DNA of 64,000 bases, from the NCBI GenBank assembly GCA_047606545.1, contig JASGEI010000019.1, positions 1 to 64,000 on the forward strand. Reading direction: 5' to 3'. The first letter of the stretch is position 1. Every line of letters begins with the position of its first letter. The notes below the pieces were generated by a model, which was given only the letters and a program-made list of their open reading frames with translations, had not been told where the DNA came from and did no database searches. Of the stretch, positions 33,713 to 41,166 are shown piece after piece. The position numbers and the translations under genes are program-made. Origin of the DNA: JASGDC01 sp047606545. GTDB lineage: Bacteria > Actinomycetota > Actinomycetes > Actinomycetales > Micrococcaceae.

Positions 33713-35080
33713 TTAAGCCCCACTTTTGTTATCGTCGTTACGAATAACTCGACGTTTGCGTTGGCGGTTACGACGTGGTTTTCGCTCATCATTACGTTTA
33801 GAATTATCGTTACGATAATTCTTATTATTACGACGGCTAGTATGTTTTGCTTTATTATCCCTAATATTTTGCTTTGGAGTCTCAGCTTTTATTCGGCCTT
33901 TAGTTCCTTTGGGAATACTTAACTCAGCGAAAAGATGCTCAGATGTCGAATAAGTTTCTACTGGCTCTGGGTTATCTAACTTAAGTGCCTTGTTAACCAA
34001 AGACCACTTTGGCATATCTTCCCAGTCCACAAAAGTAACTGCAGTTCCCAAATTGCCCGCACGACCAGTACGGCCGATTCGATGCACATAAGTTTCTTCA
34101 TTATCTGGGCATTCGTAATTAATCACGTGAGAAACTTCATCAACATCAATACCGCGAGCAGCTACATCAGTTGCCACTACAATCTTAGTGCGACCTTTAC
34201 GGAAAGCATTTAAAGTGCGTTCTCGTTTATCCTGGTTTAAATCTCCATGCAGTGGACGAGCATCAAAACCACGGTCTTTAAGTTCGTTAACTACTTTAGA
34301 AGCTACTCGCTTAGTGTTTGTAAAGATAATAATGCGCTCAGCTTTTTCATTTTGTAGAATACGACCGAGTACTTCATCTTTATCCATTGCATGGCACCGA
34401 TATACGAACTGCTCAATATTTTCGTTCGCAGCACCAGAAGTAGTTTCATCATGTTCTGCCCTAATATGAGTAGGGTGCTGTAAGTATTTACGAGCCAGTA
34501 CCATTACTTCAGCAGCCATTGTTGCTGAGAACAGCATAGTTTGACGCTTGTTAGGCAGTAGTTCGAATACTCGTTCAATATCTTGTGAAAAGCCTAAGTC
34601 TAGTAATCTATCTGCTTCATCAAGCACAATAGTTTCAATTAAATTAAAGTTAATTAAACCTTGATTATGTAAGTCTAATAGGCGTCCTGGGGTTGCAACT
34701 ACTACTTGGGCGCCACGCTTTAACTGCTTAATCTGTGGCTCATAAGAGCGTCCGCCATATATACAAGCAGTTTTAATCTTAGTATTAGCAGCTGCTTGAT
34801 TAATGTCTTTGGTAACTTGAGTAGCTAGCTCACGAGTTGGCACAATCACTAAAGCACTGACTTTATTGTCATTTTTAGTTTCTAAGATTTTTTGTAAAAT
34901 CGGAATACTAAAACCTAAGGTCTTGCCTGTGCCGGTTTGTGCTTGGCCAATAATATCTTGGCCATTAAGAGCAATTGGTAAGGTTAAAGCTTGAATTGGG
35001 AAAGGGGAAGTGATGCCCTCTTTGGTAAGGGCAGTCACAATCCGGTCATCTATATTAAAGTCACTAAATTTTTGGGTCAC
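33713..35080 (-). CDS. DEAD-box RNA helicase
   Basis: The 455-aa ATP-dependent RNA helicase has the Q motif (FPIQALTLP) and motif I AQTGTGKT. It also shows PTRELA, TPGR, motif II DEAD, SAT, and C-terminal motifs TNTKR, VATDVAARGID and HRIGRTGRAG. The last 60 residues are very rich in Arg, Asn and Lys, an RNA-binding tail typical of RhlE/CshA-like proteins in ribosome assembly or mRNA decay. It lies 5 nt after the DUF3107 gene, a conserved actinobacterial neighbourhood. Confidence 0.92.
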   Translation of the reverse strand: MTQKFSDFNIDDRIVTALTKEGITSPFPIQALTLPIALNGQDIIGQAQTGTGKTLGFSIPILQKILETKNDNKVSALVIVPTRELATQVTKDINQAAANTKIKTACIYGGRSYEPQIKQLKRGAQVVVATPGRLLDLHNQGLINFNLIETIVLDEADRLLDLGFSQDIERVFELLPNKRQTMLFSATMAAEVMVLARKYLQHPTHIRAEHDETTSGAANENIEQFVYRCHAMDKDEVLGRILQNEKAERIIIFTNTKRVASKVVNELKDRGFDARPLHGDLNQDKRERTLNAFRKGRTKIVVATDVAARGIDVDEVSHVINYECPDNEETYVHRIGRTGRAGNLGTAVTFVDWEDMPKWSLVNKALKLDNPEPVETYSTSEHLFAELSIPKGTKGRIKAETPKQNIRDNKAKHTSRRNNKNYRNDNSKRNDERKPRRNRQRKRRVIRNDDNKSGA

Positions 35081-35085
35081 AATAA

Positions 35086-35313
35086 TTAATTAAGTGCTGC
35101 GCCAAAACCAACTTTACGTGGCGCCGCAGTTTCCAGTTCGATGTATGAAATATTTTTTGTAGGTACTAAAGTGGTGTTACCTTTGGCGTCTTTGACGCGT
35201 AGCAGTTCCTCACTAAGCTGTTTAGTTACCTGTTCTTCAATAGTTTTTTTATCTTCGTTTGTATCAATTACTAGCTCACGTGCTGTGTTTTGAATACCAA
35301 TCTTAATTTCCAT
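35086..35313 (-). CDS. DUF3107 protein
   Basis: A 75-residue actinobacterial protein of unknown function. It begins MEIKIGIQNTARELVIDTNE and ends YIELETAAPRKVGFGAA, both typical of DUF3107. It is small, without signal or membrane segment, and often lies beside a DEAD-box helicase, as here. It sits in the middle of the five-gene operon, 15 nt after the HAD-like gene. Confidence 0.85.
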   Translation of the reverse strand: MEIKIGIQNTARELVIDTNEDKKTIEEQVTKQLSEELLRVKDAKGNTTLVPTKNISYIELETAAPRKVGFGAALN

Positions 35314-35328
35314 GCTGTTAATTTTACT

Positions 35329-36198
35329 CTATTTTTGCGTTGCTTTTACTTCTTGTACGCGTTCAGCTAAAAATTCAGCACAAGCTTCATCATGGATTTT
35401 ATCTCCATAAGTCATAATCTTATATGGTTTTTCTGGAACTCCATCAGCTGGACGAACATCTACAAAGATTGATTCATAGCCTTTTTCATGTAGCCAATCA
35501 GCCATAGCATAATCGCTACGTGAGTCTCCGACTGAATACCAAGTATCAGGTAAGTGATGAGTGTCTTTAGCTAGTTGGACCGCTCGCGCTGCACCTACAT
35601 CTTTACCTACATTAATAGATTGGATATCGGTAGAGATGATTGTTGGTTCAATAATAAATTCGGGATCTTTATCAGAAGTATTTTTGCCTTCTAAGACAGC
35701 TGGAATATCTAGTTTCTGGAATAGTGCCACTGCATCGGCATCATATTTCTTTTGAACTTTACGATATTGCTCATTGTCAATATCTTCATGTTGTTCCACA
35801 GATACCATAGTGTGTTTGGTGTCATCGAAAAACATCCAGTCAGAATACTTTTCATCAATAAGTTTCTTAGCGCCTTTGAAGTATTCTGCAGGTAGTTCTT
35901 TATCGTGATCAATATGTAAATTTTTTAAACCTTGGCTGGTAATAGTAGCCCAAGTCCCACCTTTTTCACAGATTGTATACATTGTAATATGGTCAGGTAG
36001 GTGGGCAGCCTGTAGCGGCTGCACCACCTGTTCATTGACGAATACATCACCACGACCAGTATTGAAGATTACTGGAATTTCGGCTTTAGCTAAGTAAAGC
36101 AAATCAGTAATAATCGATGGAATTGAAATCTTCCGAGTTACTGGGGATGCAATTGGGCCATCAATATCAAGTAGCAGTCCAAAAGGTGGCTTTGCCAT
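35329..36198 (-). CDS. HAD-like hydrolase, unassigned
   Basis: The 289-aa protein resembles a HAD-superfamily phosphatase of the Cof/sugar-phosphatase type. LLLDIDGPIASPV holds motif I (nucleophile DID). FNTGRGD is motif II-like, and VGDSRSDYAMADWL is motif IV with the metal-binding Asp pair. A C2-type cap probably occupies the middle. Substrate unknown. The ATG at 36198 lies 9 nt after the stop of the permease gene, so it is co-transcribed with it. A TTG immediately at that stop is an alternative. Confidence 0.65.
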   Translation of the reverse strand: MAKPPFGLLLDIDGPIASPVTRKISIPSIITDLLYLAKAEIPVIFNTGRGDVFVNEQVVQPLQAAHLPDHITMYTICEKGGTWATITSQGLKNLHIDHDKELPAEYFKGAKKLIDEKYSDWMFFDDTKHTMVSVEQHEDIDNEQYRKVQKKYDADAVALFQKLDIPAVLEGKNTSDKDPEFIIEPTIISTDIQSINVGKDVGAARAVQLAKDTHHLPDTWYSVGDSRSDYAMADWLHEKGYESIFVDVRPADGVPEKPYKIMTYGDKIHDEACAEFLAERVQEVKATQK

Positions 36199-36207
36199 AA
36201 TTATCAA

Positions 36208-37797
36208 TTACCTAACTTCTTTTGTAGTTTCATCAACAGCATCAACTGTAGTATTGCTACCAGGAGCGCTATTTTCTTCTAATGTGCTTACTAGGTTTTC
36301 TGATTCATTACCAACCGTTTCGTCTTCAATGTTAAGACGAGAATGCTTCATGCTGTATGTGAAGTAAATAACGAAACCGATTGCTAACCAAATTAAGAAC
36401 CTTACCCAAGTAAATGCAGTTAAGTTCAAGATTAAATAGAAGCACAATACCGCTGCGATAATTGGAATTGCTGGTACAAACGGCACCTTGTATCCACGTT
36501 TAATATCAGGACGCTTCTTACGCATTATGATTACAGCAATACTTACTAGAATGAAAGCACTAAGCGAACCGATGTTAATCATCTCTTCAAGTGCCATAAT
36601 GTTAGTGCAAGAAGCAATGAAGGAAACTATAATACCACCAACGATTTGAATCCTAGCTGGAGTTCCAGCTTTTTCATCAGTTTTAGACCAGTTGTAAGGT
36701 AGTAGGCCATCACGGCTCATTGAGAATACCACACGGCTCATACCAAGTAGTAATACCATGATTACTGAAGTCAAGCCAATAAGAATACCGAAAGAAATAA
36801 CACCAGCAGCCCATGGCGCACCTACTTCAATGAATGCACTAGCCAATGATGGATCTTTTTGTTTTGCAAATTCAGTGTATGGAAGCATACCTGTAATAAC
36901 AAGTGAAACAAGTAGGTACAAAACACTTACAATTCCAAGCCCCATAAAGATACCTTTAGGGAAGTTCTTTTGTGGATCCTTAACTTCCTCAGCACTAGTT
37001 GCCACAATATCGAAACCAACAAATGCGAAGAATACAATTGCAGCACCACTCATGATACCTAACCAACCGTATTCAGCAGGAGGTGTTCCGGTGATAAGGC
37101 GCAAAATTGATTGTTCAAGTACGCCACCAGTGTTGCCACCTTTTGCCGAAACTGCAGGTGGGATGAATGGATGGTAGTTTGCAGATTTAACATAAAAAGC
37201 ACCAACAACAATAACAAACAATACGATACCTATCTTTATTGCTGTAAAGATGTTGTTAACGCGAGTTGAAAGCTTTGTGCCGCGTACTAGCAGAGTAGTA
37301 AATAGTGCAACAATGATAATTGGAGCCCAGTTAACTTCCATGCCACCAATATGGAATGATTGTGGAACATTTAATCCAAATGAAGTGAAGAAGTTATCAA
37401 GGTATACACCCCAGAAGCGTGAAATTAAGCTGGCACCAACGACTAATTCTAGAATTAAGTCCCAACCAATAATCCAAGCCATAAGTTCGCCCATTGTGGA
37501 GTAAGTGTATGTATAAGCACTACCAGATACTGGTACAGTGCTAGCAAATTCTGCATAACTCATTATTGCGAAGCCACAAGTTACTGTAGCCAATACAAAG
37601 GAAATAGTTACAGCAGGACCAGCATAGAATGCAGCCACATTTGCGCCGACTGAGAAAATGCCGGCACCGACCGCAACTGCGACACCCATAATTGCCAGGT
37701 CAAAAGAAGTAAGTTGACGTTTTAAGCTATGGCCTTCTTTTTGGGTGTCCTTAATCGATTTCTCGACCGGTTTTATTTGGAAAATCTGCTTCGGCAT
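36208..37797 (-). CDS. APC-superfamily amino-acid permease (CAT type)
   Basis: The 529-aa transporter has about 12 helices. SFDLAIMGVAVAVGAGIF in helix 1 is the substrate-binding G-x-G-I-F motif. TVPVSGSAYTYTYSTMGELMAWIIGWDLILEL is typical of the cationic-amino-acid-transporter subfamily, and FFAFVGFDIVATSAEEVKDPQKNFP is helix 6 with its following loop. Long hydrophilic tails flank the membrane part. ATG 37797 has AAGGAAAA upstream. It opens the five-gene operon. A short palindrome (tgaatattca) near 37850 is possibly a promoter element. Substrate is probably a neutral or basic amino acid. Confidence 0.85.
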   Translation of the reverse strand: MPKQIFQIKPVEKSIKDTQKEGHSLKRQLTSFDLAIMGVAVAVGAGIFSVGANVAAFYAGPAVTISFVLATVTCGFAIMSYAEFASTVPVSGSAYTYTYSTMGELMAWIIGWDLILELVVGASLISRFWGVYLDNFFTSFGLNVPQSFHIGGMEVNWAPIIIVALFTTLLVRGTKLSTRVNNIFTAIKIGIVLFVIVVGAFYVKSANYHPFIPPAVSAKGGNTGGVLEQSILRLITGTPPAEYGWLGIMSGAAIVFFAFVGFDIVATSAEEVKDPQKNFPKGIFMGLGIVSVLYLLVSLVITGMLPYTEFAKQKDPSLASAFIEVGAPWAAGVISFGILIGLTSVIMVLLLGMSRVVFSMSRDGLLPYNWSKTDEKAGTPARIQIVGGIIVSFIASCTNIMALEEMINIGSLSAFILVSIAVIIMRKKRPDIKRGYKVPFVPAIPIIAAVLCFYLILNLTAFTWVRFLIWLAIGFVIYFTYSMKHSRLNIEDETVGNESENLVSTLEENSAPGSNTTVDAVDETTKEVR

Positions 37798-37894
37798 TTT
37801 TGTTTTCCTTGTTCTCTCTAGTTTCTTTACTTTAATGCTCACCCACGGAATGAATATTCATCGAATGAATAAGCATGCATTAGTATAATCAAAA

Positions 37895-37921
37895 CAGCCT
37901 AGAAAAATAAATCCTAAGCTG
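37895..37921 (-). terminator. Terminator after the ABC-F gene
   Basis: On the minus strand CAGCTTAG and CTAGGCTG pair around an AT-rich loop and are followed by TTTT, immediately after the ABC-F stop codon. Confidence 0.5.
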
Positions 37922-37927
37922 TGAAAA

Positions 37928-39502
37928 TTATTTGATAACTATACCATTATCTGTGAGCTTGATGACAGTATCTGCCTGAATTTTTGAAATTAGGTTTAAA
38001 TCATGGCTAATAAGCAAGGTAGCACCTCGGTAATTTTCTAATGCAGAGACTAGTTCATTAACACTATCAAGATCTAAATTATTACTTGGTTCATCCAAGA
38101 TAAGTAATTGATTGGCTGGGTTAGCAAGAAGCAATTTTGCTAACGATACTCGGAAACGCTCACCACCAGAGAGTTCATTCACTTTTTTATAGACTTGATC
38201 TGCTCGAAATAAAAAGCGTGCTAGTTGGGCTCGAATTTCATTATCAAGAGCATTGGGAGCACTTTCTTGGATATTTTCTAAGAGAGTTTTTTCTTCACTG
38301 AGATTATTTAATCGTTGCGGCAAATGACCGATACGTTTGGTAAAACTTTCGCCATAAGTAGCTTTGGTGGCAGTATTGGTAAGTAAGGCATTAATAAGTT
38401 GAGTTTTTCCAATGCCATTTTTGCCGGTAAGCACAACTCTATCTTGTCCTTTAATCACTACATCTTCCATTGGAGAGTAAAGTTTTACCAAAATTTTATT
38501 TGTTGGAGTCTTAGGGTCTGGTAAATCAATTTTGATTTTTGTAATGTCTCGGACTTTTTCGGACATATTAACTAAGTCATTATTGGCAGTTGCTACCTGA
38601 TTGTCAGCTTGGTCTCGTAATTTACCAGCACTAACTTGAGCTTTACGTTTACGTAAGTTCATAATCATCTTTGGCGCACGTTTTTCTGCAAATGCTTTAT
38701 TACCAACTCGTTTCTTAGTGGCTAATTTCTTTTCAGTTTCTTGTCGTTGCCGTTTTTTAAGCTTTACTTTCTGTTCAGCAGTTTTTACTAGTTGTAAAGC
38801 TCGATTTTGTTCGGTAGCTAAAATTTCTTGGTAAAAGCTATACGGACCTCCATACATATCTATGCCTTTGTTATAAATTTCCGCAGTCTCATCCATTAGT
38901 TCTAAAAGCTCAATGTCATGGCTAATTACTAATAAAGTACCTTTCCAATTTCTTATCTGTTCATATAACAACTCTTTGGTAGCTAAATCTAGATTATTGG
39001 TTGGTTCATCAAGTAGTACTACTGGAAAATCTTGAAATTGTAGACCAGCTAAGGCAGTAAGCATAACTTCACCACCAGAAAGTGTGGCGAGTTTTCGTTC
39101 AACATTTATCTCGGTAAGACCAATGGAACTAAGTTTTGCTACAATTTGCTCACGGATATCCCAATCATCACCTAAGATATCGTAATCAGTAGTATCCATG
39201 CTGCCAGCTTCAATATTCTTAAGTGCTTGTAACTTAGCGGTAGCTCCAAATAAATCTGTAACAATACTCTTAGCATTCAAAGTGGGTTTTTGTGGCAAAT
39301 ATCCAATGTTTTTAGGTGTCGTAATTGTGCCTTCTTGTGGTTTAATTTCGCCAAGGATTAGTCTGAATAGTGTGGATTTTCCAGCGCCATTTCGACCTAC
39401 AATTCCGGTTTTATCTTCGCCAAAACTAGCAGTTACGTTATTAAAGATAGAGTAATCTTCAGAAAATGAGAAAGAAATGTTATTTAAAATAATTGCAGGC
39501 AT
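37928..39502 (-). CDS. ABC-F family ATPase (translation factor or antibiotic-resistance type)
   Basis: The 524-aa soluble protein has two ABC cassettes and no membrane domain. Cassette 1 has GRNGAGKST, LSGGE and VVLLDEPTNNLDL. Cassette 2 has GKNGIGKT, LSGGERFRVSLAKLLL and LLILDEPSNNLDL. Between them is a basic, helical interdomain linker (residues about 230-310, rich in Lys/Arg/Gln) that would reach into the ribosome. Relatives either protect ribosomes from antibiotics (Lsa/Vga/Msr type) or tune translation. The start codon is embedded in a stem with a short upstream ORF, which suggests inducible expression and favours the resistance role. SD GGAG lies 5 nt upstream. Confidence 0.85.
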   Translation of the reverse strand: MPAIILNNISFSFSEDYSIFNNVTASFGEDKTGIVGRNGAGKSTLFRLILGEIKPQEGTITTPKNIGYLPQKPTLNAKSIVTDLFGATAKLQALKNIEAGSMDTTDYDILGDDWDIREQIVAKLSSIGLTEINVERKLATLSGGEVMLTALAGLQFQDFPVVLLDEPTNNLDLATKELLYEQIRNWKGTLLVISHDIELLELMDETAEIYNKGIDMYGGPYSFYQEILATEQNRALQLVKTAEQKVKLKKRQRQETEKKLATKKRVGNKAFAEKRAPKMIMNLRKRKAQVSAGKLRDQADNQVATANNDLVNMSEKVRDITKIKIDLPDPKTPTNKILVKLYSPMEDVVIKGQDRVVLTGKNGIGKTQLINALLTNTATKATYGESFTKRIGHLPQRLNNLSEEKTLLENIQESAPNALDNEIRAQLARFLFRADQVYKKVNELSGGERFRVSLAKLLLANPANQLLILDEPSNNLDLDSVNELVSALENYRGATLLISHDLNLISKIQADTVIKLTDNGIVIK

Positions 39503-39553
39503 CTTAACTCCATAAAATAGTGCTTTAACAGATTGTTTTGGGTATTAAGATGC
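39499..39553 (-). promoter_or_regulatory. Attenuator stem that sequesters the ABC-F start codon
   Basis: In the minus-strand transcript GCAUCUUAA (39553-39545) is a perfect 9-nt complement of UUAAGAUGC (39507-39499), which contains the ABC-F AUG. The loop is 37 nt and includes the GGAG ribosome-binding site. The left arm is the last two codons plus stop of the leader ORF. A ribosome stalled there would open the stem. Confidence 0.55.
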
Positions 39554-39562
39554 GTTCTTCAT
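39545..39562 (-). CDS. Putative five-codon leader peptide (MKNAS) of the ABC-F gene
   Basis: The minus strand reads ATG AAG AAC GCA TCT TAA, 42 nt before the ABC-F start. TGTTATAGT, an extended -10 element, ends a few bases before this ATG, so the leader could be translated from a leaderless 5' end. Its final codons form one arm of the stem over the ABC-F start. This is the arrangement of drug-induced ribosome-stalling attenuators (erm- and ABC-F-type). Translation is inferred, not shown. Confidence 0.45.
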   Translation of the reverse strand: MKNAS

Positions 39563-39621
39563 AATGAAATTACTATAACATGCATAATTTTGTTTGAGAA
39601 GTGCTTAATCAATTATGAATG

Positions 39622-39629
39622 TGTAGAAT
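39622..39629 (+). promoter_or_regulatory. -10 element for tRNA-Arg
   Basis: TG-TAGAAT at 39622-39629 lies about 12 bp before the tRNA 5' end. No good -35 match is visible. Confidence 0.4.
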
Positions 39630-39641
39630 AATATTTGTTAA

Positions 39642-39713
39642 GTCCCCGTAGCTCAGTGGATAGAGCATCGGTTTCCGGTACCGTGCGCGCAGGTTCGATT
39701 CCTGTCGGGGATA
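39642..39713 (+). tRNA. tRNA-Arg (CCG)
   Basis: Acceptor arms are GTCCCCG/CGGGGAT, the D-arm is GCTC...GAGC, and the anticodon loop TTCCGGT gives anticodon CCG, which reads CGG. The T-arm contains GGTTCGATTCC. The first anticodon-stem pair is a mismatch, otherwise canonical. Discriminator A; CCA not encoded. Confidence 0.93.
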
Positions 39714-39776
39714 CTTTTATTTGTAAACATAATAATAGCGTTTTCATTGTAACAAGATTTGAGGGGTTACTGGTTT

Positions 39777-39969
39777 ATGGGTGCTTTAATTGACGCTTCA
39801 GTTGTTTTTTCGAAGAAAAACTTGAAAGACTATGGCTTAACGTCCAGTGTATTGAGTGCTTTAAAAGAAGAATACAGGGTTTATTGCTGCGGGTGGTAGG
39901 TTTTATTTTAATGCGGAAAAGATAAATCCTAATTCTGAATTAACATTTTCATCCCTATTTAAAGCATAG
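39777..39969 (+). pseudogene. Frameshifted small gene between tRNA-Arg and the DUF3800 leader
   Basis: ATG 39777 is preceded by GAGGGG and opens 40 codons (MGALIDASVVFSKKNLKDYG..., ending at TAG 39897). In the next frame the reading continues with protein-like TGFIAAGGRFYFNAEKINP then NSELTFSSLFKA to TAG 39967. A one-base change in the GGG/TTT region near 39877 would give a single protein of about 63 aa. I do not recognise the family. It may be a remnant of a mobile or defence-related cassette, since DUF3800 follows and a tRNA precedes. Confidence 0.5.
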
Positions 39970-40025
39970 TTACAGTTTTATTAAAAGTTTTTACTAAAGT
40001 CTTGATTACGGAGTTTCCTGTTGTA

Positions 40026-40084
40026 TCCTATTTATAGGACGCACAATAGTGCTCCACTTCCGAGGCCCATGTATAGACATGGGC
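40026..40084 (+). ncRNA. Three-hairpin RNA leader upstream of DUF3800 (candidate DUF3800 motif RNA)
   Basis: Three tandem perfect hairpins occur in 59 nt: tccta/tagga (26-30/35-39, coordinates +40000), gcac/gtgc (41-44/49-52) and gcccatgt/acatgggc (65-72/77-84), ending 22 nt before the DUF3800 ATG. Conserved structured RNAs called DUF3800 motifs are known to precede DUF3800 genes in several phyla, so position and structure agree. I cannot say which numbered motif, if any, it matches. Confidence 0.6.
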
Positions 40085-40106
40085 TTTCGTGTTAATGAAG
40101 GAAATC

Positions 40107-40940
40107 ATGTATATAGGGTACTTTGATGAGTTTGGGCATAATGGGGCATATGTCGGACGTTACGATAGTTCATATAAAACTCACCCAGTATTTGGATTAG
40201 GTGGATTTATAATTCCAGCTGATAAAGTCCGTGCCCTTACAGGTGTTTTTAGGAAAATTAAGGAATCCGGACTTAAGGAAGAAATAGCTGTGAAAGTACT
40301 TGCTAAAGGCAAGAAGGTTGAACATTGGGAAAAGAAGGGTTCCGCACTGCTCACGACTACAAACATCAATAAATACCGAGAAACAAGAAGAATTATCAAT
40401 AGAGTAATTTCACTTTTGGATCGTTTGGGAGCACAAGTAGTTTTTTATGGACAAGAGAAACCACGTGGTGGTCCAACTGAAATTTCTGATACCAATGCTG
40501 ACCGTTATGATCATGCAATGAAACAGCTCATTAAACGTATCCACTGGGATTTACCTGAAGATGAGAATTTTCTTATGGTTCTTGATAAGCAAGGCGATCG
40601 AGAACGTTTAGAAATTTTTGCCGGGTCCGCTTCTTTCATGTTTTCTCACCAAGATGCAGTACGTCTTTTAGAGCCTCCAATGGAAGTAGAAAGTCACCTT
40701 TATTATACAGTTCAGTGCGCTGATTGGATTTGTGGGCTATTAGGGCGGATTGCTGCATATAAATTTGATCCTGATTTTTCTGAATTCGACTGGGCTCCAA
40801 AGTATTTTGGTAAGAGACTTGCCAAAGTAACTAGCGATTCTAGCAAACTACTTGGTTATGGAAAGGGCTCTAGAGATGTGTATAAACAACACTTAAATAG
40901 CTTTGGTACTTGTTATGACTCAAGACAAATTCCAGCTTAA
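40107..40940 (+). CDS. DUF3800 family protein
   Basis: The protein is 277 aa. The N-terminus YIGYFDEFGHNGAYVG corresponds to the FxDESG-type strand of DUF3800. There is an internal VLDKQGDRERLEIF strand, and the C-terminal VQCADWICGLLGR is the conserved Q-x-AD motif. The acidic residues (D7, E8, D in VLDKQ, D in QCADW) look like a metal-dependent nuclease-like active site, but no function is established. Genes of this family are often in defence or mobile contexts and carry RNA leaders, as here. ATG 40107 follows GAAGGA; an in-frame GTG at 40089 is less likely. It is an accessory gene inserted between housekeeping blocks. Confidence 0.75.
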   Translation: MYIGYFDEFGHNGAYVGRYDSSYKTHPVFGLGGFIIPADKVRALTGVFRKIKESGLKEEIAVKVLAKGKKVEHWEKKGSALLTTTNINKYRETRRIINRVISLLDRLGAQVVFYGQEKPRGGPTEISDTNADRYDHAMKQLIKRIHWDLPEDENFLMVLDKQGDRERLEIFAGSASFMFSHQDAVRLLEPPMEVESHLYYTVQCADWICGLLGRIAAYKFDPDFSEFDWAPKYFGKRLAKVTSDSSKLLGYGKGSRDVYKQHLNSFGTCYDSRQIPA

Positions 40941-41002
40941 CAGAATTCATTAGAAGCTCTACAAAATAAATACAAAAACTAGGTGGGACTTTGTCCAACT
41001 TT

Positions 41003-41039
41003 AGTATGTTTGAGCATAAAACGTGTGTTTAAACATACT
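41003..41039 (+). terminator. Hairpin after DUF3800
   Basis: A perfect 9-bp repeat, agtatgttt/aaacatact, has a 19-nt loop. A second hairpin follows at 41050-41083 (tgcactg/cagtgca). Either could terminate the DUF3800 transcript or shape the argS leader. U-tracts are poor. Confidence 0.4.
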
Positions 41040-41166
41040 GCATACTGAATGCACTGAAACCTACTGACAAATTTTGCAGTGCAAAAGAGTATAGGTAAGA
41101 AATTTAAGTTTAGTGCAGTCACTATCTTCTTTGTCGTTAGCTTCGCTAGCCGTTAAACTTGGTTAT

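Noticed and set aside
37843..37894. Operator (tgaatattca and nearby tgaat repeats) before the amino-acid permease
   Set aside because: A short AT-rich palindrome of this size is expected by chance in such DNA, and nothing else supports regulator binding.
40107..40940. Calling DUF3800 a proven toxin or anti-phage effector
   Set aside because: The context is suggestive, but no biochemical role is established for the family and no antitoxin or defence gene is adjacent.
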